From assembly GCA_963693085.1 (NCBI GenBank), contig OY856413.1, forward strand, positions 103,484,801-103,548,800: a stretch of DNA of 64,000 nucleotides. Direction: 5' to 3'. This stretch comes from Alisma plantago-aquatica (lineage: Eukaryota; Streptophyta; Magnoliopsida; Alismatales; Alismataceae). The notes beneath the pieces were generated by a model. The model was given only the letters and a program-made list of their open reading frames with translations. It was not told the DNA's origin and ran no database searches. This document shows positions 1-11,939 of the stretch, one piece after another. The translations under genes were made by a program, and so were the position numbers. Within the stretch, counting starts at the first letter, position 1, and each line of letters opens with the position of its first letter.

Positions 1-776
1 GCGGGTCATACCAGATGTTGTATTAGAGTTCCTGAGGTAATATACTAGATTTTAGGTACTAAACCTATTTTGAACTACAATTCATAATTCTTTCAAATTC
101 AAGTCCTTTTTTTCAAATTGGTCCCTAAGAGTATCTTCAAGCATCACTTTGAATTATTCAGTACTATTATGAAAATTCAATGCTCAAAATACATTGGTAC
201 CACCTTGTACTTTAGCATTAAACCTACTTTGTCAACTAATGTCTTTGGAATAAATAAATATTTATTGGACCAATATATATATATATATATATATATATTA
301 CACATGATGATAATAATAATTAACTAGACATATCATTATCATAAATAAAGGAGTTAATATTCTTGTAATGTGGGTAAGTAGGTATTGAGTGTGCGGACAA
401 AATATCAGGTCAAGAGGGTTAATAACTTAAAAGCTACAAATACTTGAAGTAAAGGAAATTAAGGAGAAACTATAGATTAAAATAAAAGTTGAAAGCTTGG
501 TCAAATGAAACATTGGATGGCCCAAACCCATGCTTTAATGCAGGATTTTCTTCTCTAAATGCATGACATTCTATGATCTCTATCTCTAAAACCTCTGTCA
601 TTATGGATCTCTATGAATCAAGAAACATAAGACACCTCCATTGCAGACTGCTAGACCCTCACACCTTCCTTCCCCAAAATTGAACACAAAACCCTAGCAT
701 ATAAGTTCCTTCTAACACTATGATCTAGAGAAAGAGACCTACACTTCTCAAATTGCAAAAAACCAAACATCCTCTC
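1..776. other. AT-rich spacer left of the solo LTR
   Basis: No gene is supported here. The open frames are short and of low complexity. An AT dinucleotide run lies at 273-298. The last five bases (772-776, CTCTC) are the left target-site duplication of the solo LTR that follows. The bases before 777 and after 6204 would have been contiguous before that insertion. Confidence 0.6.
273..298. repeat. (AT)n microsatellite
   Basis: A run of about 13 AT dinucleotides, read directly. It accounts for the Ile/Tyr-rich tail of a short open frame here, which is not a gene. Confidence 0.95.
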
Positions 777-1526
777 TGTAAGGACCCTGACCCAGGTTTT
801 GGGCTAACCCTCTTTGCTTTGCTCTTGAAAGGTGATTAGAACCTTAATCTAATCTTCTAAAATGTTTTGGTATCATGTGACAAGCTCATGTTTCCAATTT
901 GGTCTCGTTTGGATGCTGTTTGAGCAATGTTTGCTTATTTTGGACTAAAATGCAATTTACCCAAAGTAAGGGGTTATATTGCAATATGTCACATGTAAAG
1001 CATGCCTTTAGTTCTCTTGCATCATTAGAAAGAGAATGATGCTGTGGGGCACCTTGTGGAGGACCTATGTTTCAAGTTTGAGCTTGGTCGGTTGATGTTT
1101 ATGGTTTTTGTGCTAGTTTTGGTGTAAATTGCAATTTATCCAAAGTGGAGGGTCAATGTGAAATCTATTAGCTCTACAGTCTTCTTTATTGTGTGTGACA
1201 TCATCTAGAATGAGTATGGATGATGGGGCACCATGTTTGGTTGATAGATGAGGAATGACATCCTTATATGGTCTTTATAACAAATATGTGTTACATATGT
1301 CACCTTGTCCTTTAGTGTATCGGCTAGGACATGAAGGTGTGTCGCCCAACAGGGGTGTTTCAGTCATGGAAGCTTCCTAGCTGCACGATACACTTCCTAG
1401 AGTGTATCACCAGTCCATGCATGAGCTTCTAGGGTGGCAACAAGTGGCGTTATGAGCAAGAGCATGTGGCACCTTGGTTTATGTGGTTATGACACCTCTC
1501 CCTTGCTACCTCTCTCTTCCTTGGTG

Positions 1527-1533
1527 TATATAA
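1527..1533 (+). promoter_or_regulatory. Candidate TATA box of the solo LTR
   Basis: TATATAA lies about 750 bp into the LTR, followed by a pyrimidine-rich stretch, which fits a U3/R boundary near 1555-1565. It is the best match in the first 1.5 kb of the LTR. No transcript evidence is available. Confidence 0.45.
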
Positions 1534-2225
1534 CTCCCTTCCTCCTTAGACAAGCAATCCTTTTCGGCCACCTTTCTTTCCCTACCTATTTGTGTCGAGC
1601 ATGGGAGCTTTGGGAGCTAAGGAAGACTCCCATGGAGCATGGAAGGGCGAGCTCCTTGGCCATGGAAACTCCTTGCTCAAGATCCGACCTTGGTGAGTCA
1701 TACTTCCTTGCTAGTTTTTCCTTGTGCTTACTACTTCACCTTCCTCTTCCCCTCTCAGCCATGGATAGGCCCTTGATAAGAGTACACAAGGCTGTGGTTA
1801 TCTCCCCTCCTTTCTTCTTCTTGATCTATGCATAACCAGGGTTTCTTCTTCTTCTTCTTCCTTTGTTTCTTGAGCTGATGATGATGGTACCGAAGGCAGG
1901 TTTGGAGCTTTGGATGGGTGATGTTCTTGGAGAAGAATGTGTGTTTGCTGCTTGGATCATGAAGCTTGATTCCTTTCATGGAAATCCTCTTAATGCGGGT
2001 TACATAACTCTAAACCATCTCTATTATGCACACTCTCCATATATGTATATGATGGTTCTTGTACTTAAATCGTTACCTTTTCTCCATGACATATATATAT
2101 ATGGAACTTGGAATCTTATCTAATGGGAATGCTACATGTTATTACTGCCTTTAGCTTGTTTTCCTTTTGCAATATGGTAATGGGTGGCTAGAGGTTGAAG
2201 ATGACTTGCATGATATGAGTCTTTG

Positions 2226-3440
2226 GCCGATACAACTAGGTTGCCCGATACGGGTCTTTACCCGAAACAGTACTTTGTTCTATAGCCTATGCTTTGGTTG
2301 ATGGCTATGGCAACACCCCTTTCTCTCCTTTGGACTTTAAAGGTGAGCCTATGACCTAGACATATGGACGATATGTTGAGTTGGTAATAGTTGTACCTTA
2401 ATGCCCGATATCCCCTATCCACCCTAGAGACAAGCTTTGGACGACATGGTTGCTAGACCCTTGGATGGGCTCTTGGCCGATATATGTTTCCATGATGACC
2501 CTTTGATTGTGTTGCCTGATACCCTCTTCTAGAGTTTAGCCTTAGGTGATATGATAGGTGAACTATTTAGTGACCTTGTGACTGATATGTACATCTACCC
2601 AAGATGATGGTGGTTGGCCGACATAAAACCCTAACTCCAGGGTCTTGGACGATATGGGGCTTCAACCCTAGTTTGGATGATAGGGTTGTTCTGGGTGACA
2701 TAGATGATCTACCCTTGTTGCACGACATGGTCTTGATGATGAAGATGACCAACTTGGTGTGGTCCTTGTACCCTTTCACGATACATCTTCTTGGTGTCCT
2801 AAACGATACCCCCTCATCTAGGGTTTTCTTTGAATGTTATGTTGCCCGATATGACTCCTTACCATGGTAGTACTTGCTGGGCGATATGGATAAGTCTTGA
2901 GCCTAGAATGATGAAACCCTAGGTGGGCGATACCATGGCTGCCTCCCTGACCGATATGAGCATGGTTGAGGGGCTTTTGTGTCGGGCATGAGGTTTGTGT
3001 TGTCACAACACTCCCTAAGTGAGTTGCCCGACATGGTACCTATGGAAGATATGGAGCTTGACTGATAGAGTTGCCCTAACCCTAAGATGACCGATAGGGG
3101 AACCCTTGTTGTGATGATTCCTTGGGCGATATGGTGGGTGCCCGATAGGGTTCTCCATGAGCAACAAGGACATGGGGATGGGCAATATGGGTGATCCCTT
3201 GATATGCTGCCCGATATCATCAACCCTAGAACTTTATAAGTGTGTAGGTGTGCATGGTTTGGGTGATGTCAGGGCTAAGTGTGTGTCTGATACCCCACAA
3301 GGAGATATGTTACCTTGGCCGATATGCCTTGCCCGACACATGGTCTCTCTCTCTTGGATGGCTACCCTACATGTGTTCATACTTGATAGCTTGGATGGTC
3401 CTAGGGTTTAGGTTTGGCCGATACGATCGAACTTAACCTA
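2226..3440 (+). repeat. Interspersed CCGATA/CGATATGG motif array inside the solo LTR
   Basis: Variants of GCCCGATAT, GGCCGATAT and GGCGATATGG recur roughly every 20-60 bases, about 25-30 times by eye. Examples are near 2226, 2245, 2404, 2474, 2648, 2847, 2880, 2949, 3124, 3208, 3319 and 3415. Spacing is irregular, so this is not a clean tandem repeat; it may be a decayed one or an array of short sites. No coding explanation is seen. Confidence 0.7.
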
Positions 3441-4604
3441 GTTGGATGATAGGCTACCTCAGGTGCCATGGTGTTGTTTGAGAGACGTTAGTTGTATGCT
3501 TGCTGGGCGTTATGGTTTGACCTTGTGTACCGTGATCTTAGGCGTTATGGCTTCAGACGGTATGGTGATGATAAGTTGCCTGACATGAAACCCTAACCCT
3601 AGTTGGACGATAGGGTCTTGGCCATTAAGGCTGGTTGTGATGTCGTTACACTCGGTTGCACATTATACTCTTGATCTATGACTATACAACACACCATTAG
3701 GTCTAAGTCTGGCCGTTATCCCCTTGATGCATGGGTGCATGTCATGCTTGAGGCCGACAACTTTGGATGAGGGTTGGTACTCTATCTGATACCCCTTTTA
3801 GTGAGGGATTGTTTGGTCGGTATATGCTTTTCGTGAGGGTACGAGACACCTTTGGTGAGGGTTGTGCCTAACCCGATAACCCTATGTATGTTCCTTGAGC
3901 TTACACCTTTGATCATGATGAGCTATGACAAGATAGGTTGTGAACCCTTGTATAGTGGTTACCTATGGTTAATGATAGATGAATCTCCGATAAAGTTGGA
4001 TGGTGAATCATGGTGTATGATCCTTAAAGTTAATCCTTAGGAATGATGCTCGTATGATTTGAGATATAGGGTATGATGGGATACCCATGATGTGGTAACA
4101 AACTAACAATAGTATGTATTGATTTATACACCGGTTATGACATTAATCTGCATATGTTCATAATGATGGAAGAATATTCCAATGTTATAAACCATAATCT
4201 TGATGATATGATAATCAAAGACATGTTCATGAGATATGGGGCATGATGGATGCTCACAGCTTGACAACAATACTCCAAATTAACTACAGACACAACTATG
4301 AACATGGATGTTGTTCCAATCCTGTACACCTAAATCCTTGATAACATGATAATCATAGTATGTTCTCTAAAGGATCTATGTTATATGTTTGGTGATCCAA
4401 TTATCTCTTTCTTATGCAAGATAACCATGCAGGTGTATCAAATTCATAGCCAAGTAAGAGCTATGGTGATTATATAATTACGTGCTCTACACAACACTTG
4501 ATATATGTGCAATATCTAAGTAATAATGATATGTCTTGTTGATGAGATAACATATATCACCAATATGATGAGAAAGGCATGTTGAGGTGTGATCCTCTAG
4601 TGAT

Positions 4605-4765
4605 GACATGAGGGATTGATATTCCCTAATGATGTTGATGATGCCTTGAGAGGCACTGGTGTAATGTGATGAACTCAGGGATTGATATCCCATGATGATA
4701 TGGAATGATGAAGCCTTGAGAGGCAGTAGCACTATGAGATGATGTGAGGGATTTATATCCCATGG
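4605..4765 (+). repeat. Tandem repeat, about 67-70 bp unit, nearly 3 copies
   Basis: The phrase GAGGGATTGATATTCCC and close variants start near 4610, 4677 and 4747. Between them the phrase GCCTTGAGAGGCA is repeated. The array lies in the 3' half of the solo LTR. Confidence 0.8.
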
Positions 4766-5094
4766 CAATGTGATGATTGTTGAGGGAAATGGAAATAGTA
4801 GTTGCAATATAATACCAATGTAATGAATCTAATGTTGTTCATGTTATATATATGGTTTCTTAATACAATTTGATTGCCCCAACAATCTACTTAAAATACA
4901 TTAACTAATTACAGATAAATCTCTCATGTAGTTTGCCCTGGCCATAGATCCATCATCGTCAGTAGCTGGTGATGGTGAAACATGTTCTCCTACGGGTTAA
5001 CCTGGAAGCACATATTATTGAATATGTGTGGTTTCACCTAGCCAAAAATGAGGAGGTTTGAGTGCAACTTCGGTTGTAGACTCCAGAGTGCGGT

Positions 5095-5215
5095 TTCAGG
5101 CCCGTAGCTCAATATGTTGGAGCATGGTGAATAGGCCCATGGCTCAGAATGTGTGATAAGAAGAGCATGAATGCGTTCATGGCTCAAAGCACGGTGAACA
5201 GGTTCGTGGCTCAGT
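5095..5215 (+). repeat. Short repeats around the core GGCTCA
   Basis: Four units share the pattern GGCCCRTGGCTCA or GGTTCGTGGCTCA, near 5099, 5135, 5172 and 5201, each followed by a variable ATG/GTG-rich spacer. The period varies (about 29-39 bp). It sits at the same relative place in the LTR as the 37-bp array in the related reverse LTR at 60.9-61.9 kb. Confidence 0.6.
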
Positions 5216-6204
5216 TTCACTAGCATCGTTACCTGTACCAAGGAGGGCTAGGAAGAGGGTAGCCTGACCCTATGGCTGAGGCCACTTAAGAATGAGACTG
5301 TGGTCCTACTTGTGTTGTACTCGTACACTGACCACGAGGTGGGAGGTTGTGGAGTCCGGCTCTTCCATTGACCTTGTATGGCACCGGCTTGGGTTTCACA
5401 ACCGAAGGTTGGATTTGAGCGGTACGGCTCACTTCCTCAGGGCATAATAATTTGTAAGAAAGCTGTATAGTATCTTTCCTTAGGTAAAATATGAAACATT
5501 GGTTGAGGCCTTGGTTGTATAGTTTCTCTGGTTATAAACTTGCAATTTATCATACATTCCTTATATCATGTGATAAGATCGTATAAATCTTATCTTGTCA
5601 ATCATGTTCCATAAAGAGTACCTGGTTATAGGCCTCATAAATATCTTAGTAAGACTTGTGTTAAGATTAGCCCTGCACAGTATACTGCTCTTATAATCTA
5701 CTTATACCAGTTATTTGTGATCATAATAAAGCTGGTAGAGGGTTATGTTTCTCGCTGGGACTGTGTGTCTCACCCCGCTGGTTAATAACCCTTTTTAGGT
5801 GGACGTGCCTGCGAGATGAAGATCATGTGGCTGCAGATGTTATGTAGAGGTATCATACCTGGTGGGATAGATAGTGTGTAGCAGTAGAGTCCTATGTGTC
5901 ATCCCTATACACTCAGGTCTTTGGGAGAGTTTTTCAATGTTTCTCGTACAATGATCGATGTATGGTTTTTGATATGTATCTTGATGTAAAGTATCATGGA
6001 AAACAAGTTATTTCATGTAATGAGATGATGGAAAATTATGTTGTAGCACCTTGGAGATATGCTATGAAATGAAAAGTGTTAGCTCAGATTTTATATGTTT
6101 CACCTTGTGGTGCTTGTTGTAAATCGGTTTTAATTTCCTGTGTTTTTTTTCGGTAATCCGCTGGTTAGCATGTAATCGTGTTTTGTTGAGGATGAGGTGT
6201 TACA

Positions 6205-7301
6205 CTCTCTTCTCTAACTCACCAACACCTTCTCATACCTTAGTTAATTCACAGAAGCAAGGGCACATCCTCTATGATTGTTTGTAATCAACCCTACCAT
6301 CCTCCTTCTTACTTCTGATATTCCCCTCTACCTAACTTCCATTGAAGTTGGTTTTAACACCATCCACAAAGGGCATCTCCATCGTTGATAGGGCTACCTA
6401 GTAGACTCCACCATGATGATGGCTATCCTAGATCATGCAACCTATGAACCCATCATCATTACATGTGCCAGCAACCATCGCCTGACATACATGATCATTG
6501 TTGCTGCTTTCAAACACCTCACACCCTAAAAACACCCCACCCCGCTCCTTCTACGATCATTGTCTCACTATGATCAATCTTACAATTGCCACATCTTTGA
6601 AAACTTGTATTCCATACTCACCAACAAATGACCCGTGAGTCAGACCGCAAGCCTGCAACATAGCCACCACTATTTCCCATTCATTATGCCCAACACCTCC
6701 TCCCTCAACAAAGATGAAGAAGCTAGAGATCTAACTCCATGTGTCCAAGTAAACATTGACCTAATCTGCCATCATGGCCATCACCATGTGCCTAACTCCA
6801 CTTCATTGGATCGATATCCAACTAGAATTGGTCCCTGAACTCCAAGCTTGACACATAGGTTTCCAACTACAGTCAACAAGGAGGGTGAGGATCAATTGTG
6901 ACCTCTACTAAACCATCATAGTTGATGCTTTTGTTTATTCCAACAGACCCAACATCCCTACGACGATCCCATGTTAATGACAATGAACTCCCATACTCTA
7001 AGAAATCACTTGGGGAAAAGATTGAAACCTGGTGTCATATCCATGATAAGAGTTACCACCTATGGCACCTATGGGACAGATGATCAGGACCTGACAGAGA
7101 AAGATTTGGCTAGATTCTACCTAAACCTGATAAGAAGAAGTATCGAATGATCTATAAGTAATCTTGTATCCCTGTTTTTGAAATTTAAGATAATTACTAA
7201 TGGGTTTTCATGTAATGACATACTAAAACAATTGTAAAACCTACATTGGTTATAAACCAATTCAATTGTGAGAAACTATTCCCAAAATAATTAATCTAGT
7301 A
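6205..7301. other. Spacer, no recognisable gene
   Basis: It begins with the right CTCTC duplication of the solo LTR. Somewhat less AT-rich than its neighbours, but the only open frames are under 70 codons and match nothing I recognise. An older decayed element is possible but cannot be shown. Confidence 0.5.
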
Positions 7302-7493
7302 TCCACACACACACACACGCACACACACACATGCACACACACACATGCACACACACACGCACACACACATGTAGGCACGCACACCCACACACGTATGCAC
7401 ACACACACACCCACACACATATACTGATATACACACACACACACACTCACACACACATACACACACACAGATATATATATATATATATATATA
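7302..7493. repeat. Compound (CA)n / (AT)n microsatellite
   Basis: An imperfect CA array with scattered G and T interruptions (about 7302-7470) passes directly into a pure AT run (about 7471-7493). The long His/Thr and Val/Cys frames over it are artefacts of the dinucleotide repeat. Confidence 0.97.
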
Positions 7494-7498
7494 TGAGG

Positions 7499-7862
7499 TT
7501 AGGAAGTGTGTACCAGCCGGTACATGTAACTTACATGTACCGGCCATTAAAATAGCATATGTAGAGTATGTTGATAAAATCCAACCATATGGATTGATTC
7601 AACTCTATATAGATTAGATGTCTTTAAAACATATAGACATACATCATTCAATGGTTTATGCAATTTCTATAACTTACCATTGATTAGAAAATAGACATTT
7701 TCTTTTATTGTATGCTCCATGAATATCAGATTGTGATGATTTTTGGTACACATCTTATCTAAGGGGTATACTATACATCCATAAGGTTGGATTATTTGAT
7801 ACAATTTTACAATCCCCATAAATGAAGGTGGGTACATGTAAGCTACATGTAGTACACAATTC
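7499..7862. mobile_element. MITE-like element with long imperfect terminal inverted repeats
   Basis: The left end (GTGTGTACC...TACATGTAACTTACATGTACC) is matched in reverse complement at the right end (GGGTACATGTAAGCTACATG...GTACACA). A second inverted block lies further in: AAAATCCAACCATATGGA near 7577 against TCCATAAGGTTGGATTATT near 7780. The element is about 365 bp, AT-rich and non-coding, which fits a MITE. No target-site duplication could be fixed, partly because the left flank is an AT microsatellite. Superfamily is not assigned. Confidence 0.6.
7516..7544. repeat. 29-bp palindrome, 14-bp perfect arms
   Basis: GCCGGTACATGTAA, one C, then TTACATGTACCGGC. It lies in the left end of the MITE-like element; the right end near 7827-7850 carries a shorter version (TACATGTA, AGC, TACATGTA). 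Confidence 0.95.
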
Positions 7863-9779
7863 TTTTAGCCTATAGGGAAAAACTTACATATTACTATTAT
7901 AACATTTTACAATACTTATAAAAAGATATAACACTTAGTTAGGGTAACTTTTACTAAATCATAGCCCTGCATTATCTAATTATGTGAACACCAATTGACA
8001 TGTACATATCATACATGGTAGTCATAATGAGGAGAACATGCTAGGTTTGCATGGTGACATGAGAATCATCTATCCTGGTTGGTCTATTATGTAAATACAT
8101 GCCACATTGGTATTGATATTTGCATATATATGCATCGATAAATTTGTATGTGATAAATTAGTAACTTTAGTAATTGTGAAGACTATATTCATATTATAAG
8201 TCCAAACCCTAAAACTATGTATGGTAATGAATAATTGGATGTAATATTTGGAATTCTTTACCAATTCAACCTAGATCAAACTTTCATTTACAACCTATAT
8301 AAATAAACATAAAGGAGGACACCAATAAGTATAAGAAGTACTTTTATGACTATAAGTATGAGTATCCTAGAAATTTTAGACTTACATGAATCTTATAATG
8401 AGAACAAATATAAAACCCTAGATCAAGAAGATCGACAATATGGTGATACACTAGAGACCTAATATATTGATATGATAATATTATATAGTAAAACTTTGAT
8501 TGTATGCACGTAATCTAGTTAATGAATAGGAAAGACTAGAATATGAAACAATTGAATCAAATTCTTAAAACCTAATCACCTATAATTCTACATATTCAAA
8601 TTCATATAAAAAAGAACAATGATTTCAATCCATATAAAGATAATTATTTCTCTATATTTTTTATATCTCTCTCTTAATTGTACCCTAGAAGCAATACTTG
8701 GAACTTTTGCATTTTGGATACTTTTTCAAAGGTACAAATTTCTATTTCTATTTGGAATTATTTCCTTCTTTGATTACATGAATAATTAGATAGGTTGGTT
8801 GGTTTAAATTTGTGGTAAACCTTAGCCCTCTTTCTTGAAACCACTAAAAATAGTTCCTAAAAATAGTAGAACATTGTTTTAACTTGGTTTTTCACATGTA
8901 ATTATATAATTGAAATACAATTATTTGAACAAAAAGGGCATATTGAAAGTTTGTGTGCATTTTTGCAAAAGTATGGTTCTCTCTTACAAATTCCTTTTCG
9001 TTGTGAATTTCATGGATTCTGTTGTTTTGTTAGTCCAACAATGGATATATGGGAAAAAGAAGGGAAGAAGATCAATAATAAGGAAAAGGAAAAATATAAT
9101 GAATAATTATTGATATGCTTGTGTGAATTGTTTAGAATCCACTAGAAAGTGGTATGCATGGCCACTAGTAATTGGATTTCGGGTTCACATGATTTCTATT
9201 AAGAAGTGTAATCAAAATAAAGAAATTAGAAAAGAAAGAAAGAGAAAATGATTAGTTTTGATGGCTTAAATGCTTGAAATAAGAGGAAGAATTGCATATG
9301 AATAAAAGTCTATTTTCTTTTTGAGTTTTTGTCTCAAACCCTGCCCACAGTAAAATAAAGTCATTATGGACTTTCCCTTAAAATTTGGGATAAAAAAGAA
9401 TTAATAAATAATAGTTATGGAATTTCCTAGAATTCTTAAAGTGAATAGTTTAAGTTGGATTAATATTAAATGTCACGAATATTTTCTTTATATAATAGGA
9501 TATATGTTTTGTTGAGCAACCCAATAGAGGTTGGACCAAAGATCCAACGACAATCCAATCATCACCCAGCTCATGTCAGTATATGAAAGGAGGAACATGA
9601 GGATAGAGTTTTTTGGATTGATTTCCTCACTGATCAATACGTGATCAAGTTTGGAAAGTTGACCTTTGGCTTTGAGGGATCAAGACAAACCACCTACCAT
9701 GGGTTTTTCCTAGTTTATAGGTGTTCAAAAGAATCACTCAATTCATCCTCCCAAAGATGACCCTATCGACATGGGTGAG
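7863..9779. other. AT-rich spacer, nothing recognised
   Basis: High AT content with many short poly-A and poly-T runs. No frame over 70 codons, no conserved protein motif, no LTR termini or RNA gene recognised on either strand. Confidence 0.5.
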
Positions 9780-9787
9780 TATAAATA
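9780..9787 (+). promoter_or_regulatory. Candidate TATA box
   Basis: TATAAATA in the context GAGTATAAATAGAGGG is a near-ideal plant TATA box. The open frame at 9833 starts about 50 bases downstream. It may be the promoter of an undefined old LTR rather than of a gene. Confidence 0.4.
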
Positions 9788-9832
9788 GAGGGATACATAC
9801 CCTCTGTGAAATTATGAATCAACTCCAAACCT

Positions 9833-10153
9833 TTGGTCAAACTTTGGATGTATTTCTCTATTCTTATTTGGGATATTAATCTCTTCCTTCACCCATTCCT
9901 ATCCTCATTCCTCCTCATGAAAACCCATTCACCGCCTGACAACTCAGACCGTCACCGAGGGAATGGAGATGCCCTTTGGGCCCGTCGTACAAAGACAAAG
10001 GTGTTAGCACCTTCACTCGATGCTCAGAGGATCAGAATCCTAAAGTCGACCTATGAGTTGACCACCAAGTTCATGAAGAAGGACACACTGAGGTTGAAGA
10101 AGATCCATAGTGAAAAAAACAAGTTACCCTCGATCCCCTTTGGTACATGTTAG
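9833..10153 (+). CDS. Uncharacterised 106-codon open frame
   Basis: Not recognised. The frame starts 46 bases after a good TATA box and encodes a hydrophobic N-terminus followed by a basic, Lys/Arg-rich second half. The base composition from about 9940 to 10280 is less AT-rich than the surroundings and reads like leader or LTR sequence (CACATCCACACAAGC, CCGGGACTAGGGCG). No domain is apparent. It may be chance coding within an old repeat. Low confidence that it makes protein. Confidence 0.15.
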   Translation: MVKLWMYFSILIWDINLFLHPFLSSFLLMKTHSPPDNSDRHRGNGDALWARRTKTKVLAPSLDAQRIRILKSTYELTTKFMKKDTLRLKKIHSEKNKLPSIPFGTC

Positions 10154-11690
10154 GCCTTTATGGTCCTTTTACCCCTTTTGTTTAGTCGAGCACATCCACA
10201 CAAGCTCACTCAACCTTGGTGTGCAAGCCCGTTGGTCAGCCCAACCTCTCTAGCAAAGCCGGGACTAGGGCGTGTTGCCTAGGTGGTGACCTGTGATTGA
10301 CTGAGATTGATTTAATTTGTAAAAATTAGAGTAAATTGTAGGATGATCAGATGATGACATTTAATATATGAAAAGTGATCAGAAAAATATGAGGAATGCA
10401 ATAAAAGTATCACCATAACCTAATTATGCATCTATTTAAAAAATTAGCCAATGTTACCATCCTTAATATGTTAATGCATGAAAACCCTAATATTTAGGTT
10501 TTGATAATCATAAGGTGTCTACTTGATCTTAAAAATCAAAGATTGGCCTTTTTTGGATAAAAATGATAACTTGGATCTAATTTGAGATAAAAAAAACTCA
10601 TCAAATGATGAATTATGGTTTCCTTGAGATTAAAAGTGTAATTAATGTTAAGATTAGGGTTTGTGAATCCAAAAGGCATAAAAAGTGATAACTAAAATTT
10701 AAGAAACTAAATCCCTAATAAAGCCCTAACTTGGTCCCTAAGCCAATCTTAATGGTGGATCTTGGATAGATTTGTGACACATGGGTATTATGCTTTACTT
10801 TCACGATAAACTATTGCTTTTTTTACATTTCTTGGACATCAAGTTACTTTTGAGATAGGTACATAGCTATGCCTAAGACTAACCACTTTTAGTTTCCCGT
10901 GGCTTTCTCATAGTTATTTTGAATGGATTGACAATTCATGCTTGCTTGTTTATTTATTTCCTACAATCTATAAAGTCATTATGGATATCACATTATATGC
11001 GCACGAATGGCTCAAATCCTAAGCCTCCTCTGAATCTATGATACATATGAAAAATGATGATTAAGCCCATGTGGCAGAGGATCATAAAAGGTCATCCACA
11101 TGAATAGGGGAAGACATCAAAGGTCATCTACCCGAATAAGGGAATACTGATATGGCACCTAGAAGGTGGTCTATGTCTGCTACAGGAAAAATACCCTAGA
11201 GGGGTTTCACAGAGGTTGGATAGACTAGGGTTGAGTAATCATGATGAAAATATTAATTTTGATTGTATAATAATAATTTTGTGTATAAGGTGTTATAACT
11301 AGATGCAAATATTTTGTTTACCCCACATTCCAGTATAACTTGTTATACTGACCGTGTTTTGATTTCTCAACATTTTAGATTAATCTGCTATCAATCATGC
11401 AAGAATAATGGAAAATGGACATCCATAGAAGAAGGCTCTAAACAAACAAGAAGTAATGTAATTCAGGAGGATTTATTTAGTTAGTTTTGTTTCATGTTGT
11501 AAAATCTAGAAAATGATACCATGTAATTCCTTCATAGAAAGTTTATCTTGTATAAAATCTTTTTAATTTAATGAGACATTTATTAATTATTTCTAGTTAT
11601 TTAATAAACCTCAGTTATGTATTTATGTTAGTGAGACTTTCCCTCTTGGTCCGTCTAAATAGGGGATAACAAGGGGAGGGGGTCATTACA
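10154..11690 (+). mobile_element. Probable old LTR; only the 3' end is defined
   Basis: The sequence ends GGGGGTCATTACA at 11690 and is followed directly by a Met-type primer site, the normal order at the 3' edge of a 5' LTR. Upstream, around 11300-11400, there is a TTACCCCACATT...CATTTTAGATTAATC stretch resembling the U5 layout of the other gypsy LTRs here. The 5' boundary was not found, so the start given is only the first base after the previous feature. Confidence 0.4.
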
Positions 11691-11691
11691 T

Positions 11692-11704
11692 TTGGAATCA
11701 GAGC
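11692..11704 (+). promoter_or_regulatory. Primer-binding site, initiator-Met tRNA type (one mismatch)
   Basis: TTGGAATCAGAGC followed by ATGGTT. The consensus plant site complementary to the 3' end of initiator Met-tRNA is TGGTATCAGAGC, so one base differs. Reverse transcription of the element would have started here. Downstream, an ATG at 11793 opens a 72-codon frame where gag would start, but no gag motif is visible. Confidence 0.6.
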
Positions 11705-11939
11705 ATGGTTTACCATTTAACCTCTAATAATTACTAAATTTTAAGAATTCTATAGAGCCCAAAGGGAATTATTAGAGTGTTTTCCAAAGGCAATGGTGTC
11801 TAGAAAGGACCATGATCTGGGGGTTGGCAATATTTTCCTCCACACTGCTAGTTGGCTTATGAAGACTCTCAGACCGGTGCATCTGGCCTGGACAAAGTCA
11901 AAGGATTTCACTCGAAATAGAATACCAATATCATCCCAT

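Larger units (their letters stand above)
777..6204 (+). mobile_element. Solo LTR, 5.4 kb, gypsy-type (TGTAAGGACC...GTGTTACA)
   Basis: The sequence starts TGTAAGGACCCTGACCC and ends GGTGTTACA, the termini typical of plant Ty3/gypsy LTRs that use the initiator-Met primer. It is flanked by a perfect 5-bp duplication, CTCTC at 772-776 and 6205-6209, so both ends are defined at base level. No primer-binding site, gag/pol or second LTR follows, so this reads as a solo LTR left by LTR-LTR recombination. At 5428 bp it is long for an LTR. Inside are a TATA-like box near 1527, a region dense in CCGATA-type motifs (about 2226-3440), a tandem repeat near 4605-4765, and a U5-like block (about 5750-5950) that recurs in reverse at 60280-60580. 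Family name not determined. Confidence 0.85.

Noticed and set aside
1434..1835. A 133-codon frame in the solo LTR
   Set aside because: It begins before the candidate TATA box and runs through it, ends in a pyrimidine run, and lies within a defined LTR. No domain seen.
7262..7555. Three open frames rich in His/Thr or Val/Cys
   Set aside because: They translate the CA/TG microsatellite.
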